Shown here in pieces: positions 42,615-50,001 of a stretch of DNA of 55,448 bases. The stretch lies in the IMG/VR virus record IMGVR_UViG_3300027747_000926, positions 1 to 55,448 of that record; one strand, given 5' to 3'. This stretch comes from a virus. The position numbers and the translations under genes are program-made. The first letter of the stretch is position 1. Each line of letters begins with the position of its first letter. Below the pieces are notes generated by a model, which was not told the origin of the DNA, did not search any database, and saw only the letters and a list, made by a program, of their open reading frames with translations.

Positions 42615-42946
42615 TCATTCCAATTCATAATCGCATCACCCTTAACAGCCCTACTCCAAAAGCGACTGACATTTGATACGCCTATTACTTCAGTCTCCCC
42701 ACTTCTGCTGCGCCAGATAACAAACCTCGTCTCAGGATGGGCGCATCTACCTTGACTCATCATGTCCTCTTTGTGAGATTGCACACAGTCAATGCAGTAC
42801 CCGTTGTCTTGTGGTGAATTCGATTGCTTCATCAGCCAAAGGTAATCACGGTATTGTTTTGAATCATTGAAACAATCAGGATGAGACTCTCCATGCGGTG
42901 CATTTAGCACTTTGCGTGGGTCGGTATGATTCATCTTATGTGCCAT
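42611..42946 (-). CDS. Small Cys-rich protein
   Basis: 111 residues from ATG 42946, overlapping the upstream gene by 11 bases; a start at 42970 is possible. CIDCVQSHKEDMMSQGRCAH looks like a zinc site, followed by FVIWRSRSGETEVIGVSNVS. Basic, probably nucleic-acid associated, in a nuclease/helicase operon. Not recognised. Confidence 0.68.
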   Translation of the reverse strand: MAHKMNHTDPRKVLNAPHGESHPDCFNDSKQYRDYLWLMKQSNSPQDNGYCIDCVQSHKEDMMSQGRCAHPETRFVIWRSRSGETEVIGVSNVSRFWSRAVKGDAIMNWNE

Positions 42947-43280
42947 AGACTTTCTTCTCTGCACGCTCATCTGCCTTCATCGTTCGCCATGCTTCAAAGG
43001 CCATCTCATCTGCCTTCATGTCATATCTGAGGCGCTCTTCCTCTTCTACCGCAGCAAGCACACCCTCTAACATTGTCTTGTGATACATCTCAGATGCATA
43101 TGCCTCGCGCTCCTGGGCCGCAGCAGTCTTGTAACCCTGCACCTCAGCCTCACGCATGAGCATGGCAAACTTAGACTTCTTAAACTCTTCTAGGTAAGTG
43201 CGTCTTGCCCTAGCCTTAGCAAACAATGCGCCCTTCTCTCGGTACTCTTGAAGCAACAGCTCAATATCTCTTTCCATCAC
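42936..43280 (-). CDS. Conserved helical phage protein
   Basis: 114 residues, almost entirely charged helix: ELLLQEYREKGALFAKARAR then YLEEFKKSKFAMLMREAEVQ and AAAQEREAYASEMYHKTMLE. This sequence type occurs widely in temperate phage replication regions without assigned function. Coiled coil likely. One base after the preceding HNH stop. Confidence 0.8.
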   Translation of the reverse strand: MMERDIELLLQEYREKGALFAKARARRTYLEEFKKSKFAMLMREAEVQGYKTAAAQEREAYASEMYHKTMLEGVLAAVEEEERLRYDMKADEMAFEAWRTMKADERAEKKVYGT

Positions 43281-43571
43281 TTATCCTTTCGTTTTGATTA
43301 AGCCCTTGTCCCACAACCTCATATAAGTTCTGCTAATAGCGGTGAGCATGAGTTCTCGTCGCTCTTCTTTTGTCTGATTCTTTCCTTGATCTAACTCAGC
43401 GTGACATCGATAGCACAACCACGCATGCATTCCATCGTGAGCCTTCATCCCTCTGCCCTTGCCATGCTCTAGCAAATTAGAATGAGCGGCAACCACAGTA
43501 CCGTCATCTGAGTCACACATGACACACGCTTGCCCTCTTGCAAAGGCGAGGAGCTTAGGCGATCTAAACAC
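43281..43571 (-). CDS. HNH endonuclease, YbcO-like
   Basis: 96 residues with a GTG start. CVMCDSDDGTVVAAHSNLLE, then GMKAHDGMHAWLCYRCHAEL: two CxxC pairs flank the His motif in the layout of the lambda-region YbcO recombination nuclease family. Likely cleaves recombination intermediates. Its start lies inside the end of the membrane microprotein gene. Confidence 0.83.
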   Translation of the reverse strand: MFRSPKLLAFARGQACVMCDSDDGTVVAAHSNLLEHGKGRGMKAHDGMHAWLCYRCHAELDQGKNQTKEERRELMLTAISRTYMRLWDKGLIKTKG

Positions 43572-43689
43572 TAAACACCAAGCTGATGTAATCCATCAAC
43601 TCAAACAGAAGGTGGGCAAACAAAACACCAAGCAATGAAAATAAACAGACAATACCTACTGAATAAATTATTTCTTTATATGCACTCAT
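43564..43689 (-). CDS. 41-residue membrane microprotein
   Basis: MSAYKEIIYSVGIVCLFSLL then GVLFAHLLFELMDYISLVFS. One or two membrane segments cover most of it. TAGGAATCATATG gives a good SD placed at the helicase stop, and its stop overlaps the HNH start, which explains an otherwise empty 125-base gap. Function unknown. Confidence 0.68.
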   Translation of the reverse strand: MSAYKEIIYSVGIVCLFSLLGVLFAHLLFELMDYISLVFSV

Positions 43690-43696
43690 ATGATTC

Positions 43697-45388
43697 CTAT
43701 CGGATGTAAACAGAAGAAAGTTCTGGTATGTTGAATTGACCTGAGTTCATATCCCACTCGAGCTTAGTCACACCTATCTGACCTAACCAGCGGCTGCGAA
43801 TCTTTTGAATATGAATCTCAGAATAGGCATACGGATCTGACTTATCTCTATGTACGGCAATGATGTTGTCTGCCTTATTAAAGAAGTGAGCCGAACCTGC
43901 TACGTCATAGCCTGTAGGTACTGGGTACTTGCCATCCATTCCCTTTTGCAACTTTGTTGGGTGCGCCACTAACCAAATGTGTACGTTAAATTCCCGTGCA
44001 AACCCACGTATTCTTGCTAAGAAATCTGAGACGTACTCAGTCTCGGAGATACCTTCCTTGCGATTGGTATGGGTGATCTCGTTATAAGGATCAACTATTA
44101 ATCCCTTCATGCCATAGCGTCTGACTAATAGCTTGGCTTTTGTCAGTAAGGAATCTAAGGTTCTGTCCTCAGGTAAGATAAATTTAAAGAACGCATTGAC
44201 CCACTCCTTAGCCTCAGCAAATTCCTCAGGTGACATCTTGTTGAGACGCTTGCCAATATACTTTTCCATCAGCTTAGTCGCGTGATATGAGACAGGCTGG
44301 TTCTCAGGTGAGCATACCCCGATGACCCAACTGTTGTGCTTGGTCAGGTTCATGGCTAAGGCATCGAGCCACTCAGATTTACCCATGCCTGGAACACCAG
44401 TTACCAGAGTCCACTGCCCCTCAGATGGGCGATAGAATTGATCTACGTTTTCCCAGCCAGTAGGGATGCCAACAGGTAGACCATCCTCATAGATAGTATC
44501 GAGTTCACTATTGAAATCTTCTAACTGATATACACCATCAACTGGATAGGGTTTTGCAAATGAGATGACATCACGGAGAATGTCAGGTCCGTGCTTAAGC
44601 AATGTGTCATTAGCATCCTTGCATCCCTCAGGCCACGTTACCCGCCAGCATCTATCCTTGCCAAGCCTTCTCGCAAGTTCCTCTTCTAATCTTTTGCCGG
44701 GTAGATCGTTGTCAACTGCAAGAACAAACTTCTCTACGTTCTCAATGAACGGATCTTCTACATCGATGTAGGTAAATTTATTTTCTAAGTTCTTTGACTG
44801 AGGTGTTGGCGCCCCATCAGGCACTGAAATGGCATGACGAAGACCAGCAACCTCAAGGGCTAGAGCATCGAACTCACCTTCGGTAATGATGGTGCATTTC
44901 GGATCGATGTCGTCGTACTTATACCAACACTTTTCTGCGCCCCCTTCTTGGGTGAAATATTTATTGCGATCACGGTACTTGACATTGACAACTACGCCAT
45001 CCTTAATGAATGGGAATGCCATGCAAGTCACCTCTTCCTCACGCTGAGGCATATAGTGCGTGGTCATTGTGATCTGGTTACGAGCTGCAACCTCAGGTGT
45101 AATACCTCTATCCGCTAGTACATCTAAACCCTTCTGTTCTAAGGGTGCGCTACGAAATTCTGGGCGACGATATTCCTTTTTCGCCGTGATTGGCCGCATA
45201 TAGTTTCCTTTTTTTATTGACCCTGACCAACCGCAATGCCAGCAGTTGTAGACACCAAGATCTAGGCTGACGTTCAAACAGGGGTATGATTTCTTTTTGC
45301 GTGTGTGTGAGCAATTAGGACAGATCGTCTTGATCTCGCCTGATGTTTGGTTTTTCACATCGATGTTAAGTTCACGCCAACTTTGCAT
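43697..45388 (-). CDS. Primase-helicase (T7 gp4-like)
   Basis: 563 residues, the usual length for fused phage primase-helicases. N-terminal zinc ribbon: Cys23, Cys26, Cys49, Cys52. TOPRIM domain: Glu170 in IITEGEFDALAL and DND at 226-228. DnaB/RecA-like helicase: Walker A GVPGMGKS (331-338), then IVDPYNEITH and a histidine-bearing WLVAHPTKLQKG segment. It would unwind DNA and lay down primers at the fork, using the host polymerase, since no phage DNA polymerase is visible. Confidence 0.92.
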   Translation of the reverse strand: MQSWRELNIDVKNQTSGEIKTICPNCSHTRKKKSYPCLNVSLDLGVYNCWHCGWSGSIKKGNYMRPITAKKEYRRPEFRSAPLEQKGLDVLADRGITPEVAARNQITMTTHYMPQREEEVTCMAFPFIKDGVVVNVKYRDRNKYFTQEGGAEKCWYKYDDIDPKCTIITEGEFDALALEVAGLRHAISVPDGAPTPQSKNLENKFTYIDVEDPFIENVEKFVLAVDNDLPGKRLEEELARRLGKDRCWRVTWPEGCKDANDTLLKHGPDILRDVISFAKPYPVDGVYQLEDFNSELDTIYEDGLPVGIPTGWENVDQFYRPSEGQWTLVTGVPGMGKSEWLDALAMNLTKHNSWVIGVCSPENQPVSYHATKLMEKYIGKRLNKMSPEEFAEAKEWVNAFFKFILPEDRTLDSLLTKAKLLVRRYGMKGLIVDPYNEITHTNRKEGISETEYVSDFLARIRGFAREFNVHIWLVAHPTKLQKGMDGKYPVPTGYDVAGSAHFFNKADNIIAVHRDKSDPYAYSEIHIQKIRSRWLGQIGVTKLEWDMNSGQFNIPELSSVYIR

Positions 45389-45423
45389 ACACCCCTTATC
45401 TTTATATCAATAATAATAATACT

Positions 45424-45451
45424 TTATTAGCGCTACTGATATTAGTGTAAA
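45424..45451 (-). promoter_or_regulatory. Leftward sigma-70-type promoter
   Basis: On the minus strand: -35 TTTACA (45451-45446), 16-base spacer, -10 TAATAA (45429-45424), about 36 bases before the primase-helicase ATG. TATCAG lies in the spacer, so a repressor bound there would block transcription. Confidence 0.6.
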
Positions 45452-45518
45452 CCCTTGTTTGCCCTATAGCAATAGGATGTAACAAGTTTTTTATTAGTAA
45501 TTATTAGGGTAAACAGAA

Positions 45519-45542
45519 CCCCCTTTTCCCTTTGGGCGGGGG
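45519..45542 (+). promoter_or_regulatory. Bulged hairpin 4
   Basis: CCCCC, unpaired TTTT, CCC, loop TTT, GGG, C, GGGGG. Same layout as the three leader hairpins at 34.7-38.0 kb, here followed by ATTGACC. No gene begins close downstream on the plus strand. Confidence 0.6.
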
Positions 45543-45858
45543 CATTGACCTGGATGTTTAGTAACAATATGTAACTAGTAATTATGTTTACCTTAGATCC
45601 GAACGTACCTCCCCTATCCTACCTAGAAAGAGAGGTTCGTTCAGCATGGGCTTTACCTTGAGTCCATTAGCACCCGACAGACTTTCACACTAGAGGTTCT
45701 ATCTTCCCCGCCTCTTCTCGCATTACAAGTGTTTATCCCGTGGCTCGAGTAACTACAAGAACTGACGCCACCGTTGTTGTACCCGTCCATCAATTCTTGG
45801 AAAGATATTAGCACAACTAATATTGTATTTGCAAACATTGATTTGTTCACACTAACTA

Positions 45859-45887
45859 TTGACTATCAGTCATTAGGTTGTTAGTAT
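45859..45887 (+). promoter_or_regulatory. Rightward promoter for the repressor
   Basis: TTGACT (45859-45864), 17-base spacer, TAGTAT (45882-45887). TATCAG (45864-45869) overlaps the end of the -35 box. The transcript would start near 45894, with a leader of about 105 bases that contains both palindromes. Confidence 0.68.
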
Positions 45888-45900
45888 GTAGGCGTTAGTG

Positions 45901-45922
45901 TTACTTCATATGCATGAAGTAA
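45901..45922. promoter_or_regulatory. Inverted repeat TTACTTCAT-ATGC-ATGAAGTAA
   Basis: Perfect 9-bp arms around a 4-base centre, just downstream of the predicted start site of the repressor transcript. A typical dimeric-regulator operator layout. Confidence 0.7.
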
Positions 45923-45966
45923 TTTTTATAAGTATTTAACAATCTTAGATAGCATTAAACAATAAT

Positions 45967-45980
45967 CTATCAGCTGATAG
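45967..45980. promoter_or_regulatory. Palindrome CTATCAGCTGATAG
   Basis: A perfect 14-bp palindrome six bases before the repressor's GGAGGG SD. Its half site TATCAG recurs at both divergent promoters and beside the ERF promoter, so autoregulation by the repressor is a reasonable inference. Confidence 0.7.
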
Positions 45981-45998
45981 AATATGGAGGGTACAAAA

Positions 45999-46655
45999 AT
46001 GATCGAAAGATATATGGATGAACAGTCATTAGCCGATGCAAAGCGTCTTAAAAAACTATGGCTAGAAAAGAAAGATGAACTTCATCTATCTCAAGTCAAG
46101 GCTGCTAAAGAGTTCGGTTACAGTAGCCAAGGAGCAGTCTCACAATATTTAAATGGTAAGGCCGCATTAAACATGAGTGCGGTTGCTAAGTTTGCTCAAT
46201 TACTAAAGGTCAATGTTGCTGATATTTCTCCACGCTTTGGATCTATGGTTGCCAATCAAAAGCCCACCCCATTAGATAGCTATTGCGCCCCTGCCATAGG
46301 TTCTATTAATGGTCGTAATACCGACATCTGCCTAGACTGGTTTGCGTTCTCCAAAGGATTTCTGAAATCAATTAACTCCAATCCTGAGCATATCAAAACA
46401 GTGCGCCTAGACGATGGATCATTTAATGAATACCCAACTGGTACTTTGTTGATGGTAGATGACAGCCACCAATCATCCCCTAAGGATGGAGTCTATCTAA
46501 TGGAAATGAATGGCGGAATTGTGGCGCGCAGAATTCATGTGGTGTCAGATGTCATCACCATTTCTGGTGGGAAGAAAGATATCAAGGTCAGCGCAGATAC
46601 ATTTGAAATGCTACGTATATTAGCTAAAGTGATCTTAGTGTTAACCCCAGTATAA
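45999..46655 (+). CDS. CI-like repressor (XRE HTH + S24-like domain)
   Basis: 218 residues from ATG 45999, chosen for GGAGGG seven bases upstream; an ATG at 45984 is inside the SD. HTH: LSQVKAAKEFGYSSQGAVSQ then YLNGKAALNMSAVAKFAQLL. The C-terminal half resembles the S24/LexA dimerisation domain: RLDDGSFNEYPTGTLLMVDD and KDGVYLMEMNGGIVARRI. Where self-cleaving relatives have V-K-R, this has A-R-R, so the catalytic lysine seems to be missing and induction may use another route. It controls lysogeny from the divergent region upstream. Confidence 0.85.
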   Translation: MIERYMDEQSLADAKRLKKLWLEKKDELHLSQVKAAKEFGYSSQGAVSQYLNGKAALNMSAVAKFAQLLKVNVADISPRFGSMVANQKPTPLDSYCAPAIGSINGRNTDICLDWFAFSKGFLKSINSNPEHIKTVRLDDGSFNEYPTGTLLMVDDSHQSSPKDGVYLMEMNGGIVARRIHVVSDVITISGGKKDIKVSADTFEMLRILAKVILVLTPV

Positions 46656-46689
46656 ATATATAAGCAGTAAAAATATTTGCTGATATGTA

Positions 46690-46717
46690 TTGACTCTGCT
46701 AATAATTTAGATATACT
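46690..46717 (+). promoter_or_regulatory. Promoter of the ERF operon
   Basis: TTGACT (46690-46695), 16-base spacer, TATACT (46712-46717), followed 38 bases later by the ERF ATG. CTGATA (46680-46685), the complement of TATCAG, lies just upstream of the -35 box. Confidence 0.75.
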
Positions 46718-46755
46718 CCTAGATATGCACTACCGCATATTGATTGAAAGGGTAT

Positions 46756-47412
46756 ATGGAAAACACAAAGCCAACACAAGTTCTTGTAGGAATCCAGCTT
46801 GTCACCGCCGCCTTCTCGAAGGATGGGATTAGCAAGAGTCACAAGAACGAATCACAAGGTTTTGCTTTCCGTGGAATTGACGATGTTCTTAATCGCATGT
46901 CCAAGGAATTGGTTGAAGCAAACCTTGTCATCATCCCAAAGGTGACATCAAGAGAAGTTCACGAACGAATTAATTCTCGTGGCAATCCCCTATTTTATGT
47001 AGTCCTTACTGTTGACTACACCATCGCATCATCACTAGACGGATCATCTGTGGTCTGCACTGTGGTCGGTGAAGCTATGGACTCAGGTGATAAGGCAACC
47101 AACAAAGCCTTGTCTATCGCCTACAAATACATGGCGTTTCAGTTGTTCAGCATTCCAATTGCTGAAGATCCTGACCGCACAACACATACGCTTGAACCCA
47201 ACAAGCCACCCGAGCAAAAGAAGAAGTTAAGTCAGACAGACATAGGATCAATTGAAACTCTAGCTAATCAAGCAGGGATTACGAGTGAGTTCATCTGCAA
47301 CCTATACAAGATTGAAGACATAACGGAGTTGCCACCTTCTAAATTAAATGAAGTGATAACTAATTTGCAAAAGAAAATCAAAGTTAAATCTAAAGAAAAG
47401 GAAACTGTATGA
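46756..47412 (+). CDS. erf: ERF-family ssDNA-annealing protein
   Basis: 218 residues from ATG 46756 (AAAGGG before it); an in-frame TTG upstream is less likely. GFAFRGIDDVLNRMSKELVE then VLTVDYTIASSLDGSSVVCT, GEAMDSGDKATNKALSIAYK and YMAFQLFSIP follow the ERF signature closely. It anneals complementary single strands for circularisation and recombination. The C-terminal ~70 residues are a separate basic helical domain. Works with the exonuclease encoded 600 bases downstream. Confidence 0.93.
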   Translation: MENTKPTQVLVGIQLVTAAFSKDGISKSHKNESQGFAFRGIDDVLNRMSKELVEANLVIIPKVTSREVHERINSRGNPLFYVVLTVDYTIASSLDGSSVVCTVVGEAMDSGDKATNKALSIAYKYMAFQLFSIPIAEDPDRTTHTLEPNKPPEQKKKLSQTDIGSIETLANQAGITSEFICNLYKIEDITELPPSKLNEVITNLQKKIKVKSKEKETV

Positions 47413-47639
47413 ACGAAGCACAAATTGCATTACGAAATAAACCAATTGTTTTCAGTGAGGTCTACTCAAACCCAATAGCTCAAAAGATTGATGTTCTTTT
47501 TGATGCGCTGGTTGATGAGTGGTGTCACTCCCAAGGAATTAAAGAAGATGATTTAGATGGTGATAAATCTTTTATTTTGGACAGCCTCTACAGTGCGTTG
47601 AAATTATTTAAAAAACTTGAAGAAGAGGAAACTGTATGA
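47409..47639 (+). CDS. Small acidic protein
   Basis: 76 residues, helical and acidic: NEAQIALRNKPIVFSEVYSN then ALVDEWCHSQGIKEDDLDGD. ATGA overlaps on both sides, between ERF and a small beta protein. Function unknown. Confidence 0.7.
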   Translation: MNEAQIALRNKPIVFSEVYSNPIAQKIDVLFDALVDEWCHSQGIKEDDLDGDKSFILDSLYSALKLFKKLEEEETV

Positions 47640-47872
47640 GCCAGTACAACAACATCTCCGTATTTAAAGCCAAGCCTAGCGAGAACCCAAAGGCACCAGC
47701 ATTTAACGTCATCATTGAGATGGCTAATGGTGAGAAGTTTCGTGGTGGATTGTGGAAAAAAACATCTGCCAAAGGCACGGACTATTTAGCTGGGGCATTA
47801 GAGCCTGACACAGGTGAGTCCAAGCAACGTCAGCCAAAGCCTGAGCCTAAGCAAGACTTGGTTGACTGGTAA
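47636..47872 (+). CDS. Small recombination-region protein
   Basis: 78 residues. YNNISVFKAKPSENPKAPAF then NGEKFRGGLWKKTSAKGTDY, LAGALEPDTGES: one beta-sheet domain with a Lys/Gln/Pro tail. The GLWKKTSAKG...LAG pattern is found next to phage recombination genes. Possibly ssDNA-associated; unproven. Confidence 0.7.
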   Translation: MSQYNNISVFKAKPSENPKAPAFNVIIEMANGEKFRGGLWKKTSAKGTDYLAGALEPDTGESKQRQPKPEPKQDLVDW

Positions 47873-48030
47873 AAAATATTTGGCTGTGCATCCATATTGC
47901 AGATGTGGCGCACCGATAAAAAGGTGCGAGTAATACCTCCTTGAAGGCGACTTCATAACAAATCTAACGTCAAGATAATCTGCTGGGGCGTGACAACGGA
48001 GAGAGATCCGTTCTAATTAAAGGACATTGT
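47873..48030 (+). ncRNA. Structured intergenic RNA segment, putative
   Basis: 158 bases with no gene. CGCACC/GGTGCG pair around an A-rich loop (about 47909-47928), and AACGGA/TCCGTT pair around GAGAGA near 47995-48012. The second hairpin ends just before the exonuclease SD (AAAGGACATT). Could be an attenuator or leader control of the exonuclease gene. Confidence 0.45.
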
Positions 48031-48903
48031 GTGAACTTAACTAACTTGCATGACCTACCTGAGGCTCTCGTTCTAGCAGTATCGAATGACCCTTACACAG
48101 GTGGCGGTGACATCTCAGTTACCAAACTAATAGACTCACCTCAGATACGTTTACTACGTGCTGAATATAAAGATGCAATCGTAGAAGATGTAAGCGATCG
48201 TATTTGGTCTTTGCTTGGTCAGGCTACTCACACAATTCTAGAGAGAGCTGGATCAGCTACCTCAGATGTGCAAGAGGAAAGACTGTATGCCGAGGTCGAT
48301 GGCTGGAAATTGTCAGGTCAGTTTGACCGCATGGATTTACGAGTCAAGACTTTAGATGATTACAAAGTCACCAGCACCTACAAAGTATCGGGAGACCATA
48401 CAGATTGGGAGCGCCAGTTAAATGTATTGCGTTGGCTTGCCATTCAAAACGGATATGAGGTTGAGCAGTTAAGAATCGTTGCCATCCTTCGGGATTTTAG
48501 TAAGGCAAAGGGATTGCGCGATCCTGATTATCCAAAACGACCTGTTGCTGTTATCCCAATAACGGTGTGGCCGCTTGAGGAAACGTATCAGTACATCAAA
48601 AGTCGTATCAGCATTCACCAATCTGCATCAGCAGGAGAGAAGATTGAATGCACTGATGATGAGCGTTGGTTCTCAGGTGACAAGTTTGCATTAATGAAGA
48701 AAGGCGCTAAGAGAGCGATCAAATTATATGAATCAAAAGACGAACTTCCGAATCCCCTCCCTGACGGAACTTTTATTGAGCAGAGACCAGGAGTGTACCG
48801 TCGGTGCGCAGAGTATTGCGAAGTCGCACCATTCTGTGAGCAGTATCGACCAATTAGGGAAGCGATTTCTGCTTCCGTCTGGGAGAGTGCTGACAGTGAT
48901 TGA
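48031..48903 (+). CDS. Cas4/RecB-like PD-(D/E)XK exonuclease
   Basis: 290 residues, GTG start with AAGGA seven bases before. Active-site segments: GQATHTILE (His67), LSGQFDRMD (Asp99) and LDDYKVT (Asp110, Lys112). Near the C-terminus YRRCAEYCEVAPFCEQY has three closely spaced cysteines as in Fe-S Cas4/AddB-type nucleases, although the fourth ligand is not evident. Likely resects DNA ends to give single strands for the ERF protein. Confidence 0.84.
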   Translation: MNLTNLHDLPEALVLAVSNDPYTGGGDISVTKLIDSPQIRLLRAEYKDAIVEDVSDRIWSLLGQATHTILERAGSATSDVQEERLYAEVDGWKLSGQFDRMDLRVKTLDDYKVTSTYKVSGDHTDWERQLNVLRWLAIQNGYEVEQLRIVAILRDFSKAKGLRDPDYPKRPVAVIPITVWPLEETYQYIKSRISIHQSASAGEKIECTDDERWFSGDKFALMKKGAKRAIKLYESKDELPNPLPDGTFIEQRPGVYRRCAEYCEVAPFCEQYRPIREAISASVWESADSD

Positions 48904-49051
48904 AGACACAGGGTATGACAGTTACCTATGCGTGTATGACATGCCTGATATGAAAGATGTAAAGGGTCTTAATAAAAAAGAGATCGAAGAAATCAGGCAA
49001 GTGGAGTTTAGAAAATCTTTTATTTGGAAGTATGGAAAGGAACAAATGTAA
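48836..49051 (+). CDS. Small beta-rich protein
   Basis: About 71 residues if the GTG at 48836 is used; the frame is open back to 48728 inside the exonuclease gene. LGKRFLLPSGRVLTVIEDTG then YDSYLCVYDMPDMKDVKGLN. The real start is uncertain because no clear SD is present. Stop overlaps the next start (TAATG). Confidence 0.6.
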   Translation: MSSIDQLGKRFLLPSGRVLTVIEDTGYDSYLCVYDMPDMKDVKGLNKKEIEEIRQVEFRKSFIWKYGKEQM

Positions 49052-49236
49052 TGGATTCAAAACCGATGGACATCAAAGAGGCGGCAACCTATCTTGGTTT
49101 GTCAGTATTTACAGTAAGGAAGCTAGCAAAAAATAAGGGGTTACCAGCCGCAAAGATTGGCAGAGCGTATCGCTTTATTAGAGACGACCTAGATTCATAT
49201 ATTCGCACTCAGTATAAAAATGCAGAACCAGTCTAA
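49051..49236 (+). CDS. Excisionase-like HTH protein
   Basis: 61 residues from ATG 49051 (AAGGAACAAATG before it). MDIKEAATYLGLSVFTVRKL then GLPAAKIGRAYRFIRDDLDS is a MerR-type HTH_17 winged helix as in excisionases and small phage DNA-binding proteins. It could direct excision with the integrase, though it lies 2.6 kb upstream of it, or repress an early promoter. Confidence 0.8.
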   Translation: MDSKPMDIKEAATYLGLSVFTVRKLAKNKGLPAAKIGRAYRFIRDDLDSYIRTQYKNAEPV

Positions 49237-49468
49237 GCAAGTACGTTTAGAGGAATTTATTTTAGCGTGGGTTAAGCACACTGTTGAGAACCCTGACATC
49301 ACACTAAATGATTGGCTTAAAACATTTGGTGTTTTGACTGGGGTGGCAATGAACTTAGCAGATGTAAATGGAGAGCTTGTTGATAAAGCAATTCATTCAG
49401 TTGGAGAGGTAGCAAAAAAATCGTACCTTGATTCTAAGGATCATATTAAACCGAGTACTTTGCAATAG
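49220..49468 (+). CDS. Small helical protein
   Basis: 82 residues: QVRLEEFILAWVKHTVENPD then LNDWLKTFGVLTGVAMNLAD. Helical, two tryptophans, no known motif. Overlaps the excisionase-like gene by 17 bases. Confidence 0.66.
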   Translation: MQNQSKQVRLEEFILAWVKHTVENPDITLNDWLKTFGVLTGVAMNLADVNGELVDKAIHSVGEVAKKSYLDSKDHIKPSTLQ

Positions 49469-49476
49469 GAAAAATC

Positions 49477-49674
49477 GTGGCGAAATTTACTTTAACAATA
49501 GAAGATTTACCTGAAGGCAGTGAAGATCTTTTGACTATTAAGATGGATGTAATCGAGAAGTCTGATGATGAGACTCCGACACCAGCAGAATATATCACCT
49601 GTCTTATCTTAGAAATAGTTGACCAAATTCAGAAAGGGGCTTCAATTGATTCCCTGTCAGAAGTGCAAAACTAG
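49477..49674 (+). CDS. Small acidic protein
   Basis: 65 residues with GTG start and AGGA upstream: MAKFTLTIEDLPEGSEDLLT then DETPTPAEYITCLILEIVDQ. A beta hairpin plus helix, like other small phage regulators of this size. Overlaps the zinc-ribbon gene by 29 bases. Confidence 0.66.
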   Translation: MAKFTLTIEDLPEGSEDLLTIKMDVIEKSDDETPTPAEYITCLILEIVDQIQKGASIDSLSEVQN

Positions 49675-49978
49675 AACTGATGTATATGACTCTCGCTTTA
49701 ATCATGAAGGTTTGATCAGGCGTAAAAGAATTTGTGGTGGGTGTGGGTTTAGATTTGCCACGCTTGAAATAATGGATAACGAAAACACCTTGAGTCAGGT
49801 AAAGCGTATACCAAAACCTAAAGTGGTTAAGCCTAAGGTAAACCGCAAACCTAAGCCAGCAAAGGCGCAGAGGGTTGCTAGTAAATCTGTCATGGCAAAT
49901 AACTTTATGGATGACTTTGAAAGTTTTGAAACCGATAGCGATGTTCAAGAGTTTATGAAAGGGATTTCGCTTGACTAA
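49646..49978 (+). CDS. NrdR-like zinc-ribbon protein
   Basis: 110 residues from the TTG at 49646 (AAGGGG six bases before); a TTG at 49619 is also possible. PCQKCKTRTDVYDSRFNHEG then GLIRRKRICGGCGFRFATLE is the NrdR N-terminal zinc ribbon with two CxxC pairs. The NrdR ATP-cone is absent; instead there is a Lys/Pro linker and an acidic tail. It probably binds DNA, perhaps NrdR-box-like sites, or mimics NrdR. Confidence 0.77.
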   Translation: MIPCQKCKTRTDVYDSRFNHEGLIRRKRICGGCGFRFATLEIMDNENTLSQVKRIPKPKVVKPKVNRKPKPAKAQRVASKSVMANNFMDDFESFETDSDVQEFMKGISLD

Positions 49979-50001
49979 GCGTATCAGCACAGGAGATATA
50001 T

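Larger units (their letters stand above)
45389..45998. promoter_or_regulatory. Divergent control region
   Basis: About 600 bases without a convincing gene. A leftward promoter (45424-45451) serves primase-helicase and a rightward one (45859-45887) the repressor. Two palindromes lie before the repressor ATG. The middle (45545-45850) holds strong self-complementary segments, such as ACCTC/GAGGT with GAAC/GTTC near 45602-45645, AGAGG/CCTCT near 45691-45715, and GTGGC/GCCAC near 45738-45770. It may therefore encode an RNA. A 65-residue leftward ORF here looks spurious. Confidence 0.6.

Noticed and set aside
45653-45850. Leftward 65-residue ORF in the divergent control region
   Set aside because: No SD, unnatural composition and it covers self-complementary segments; a structured non-coding stretch is more likely.
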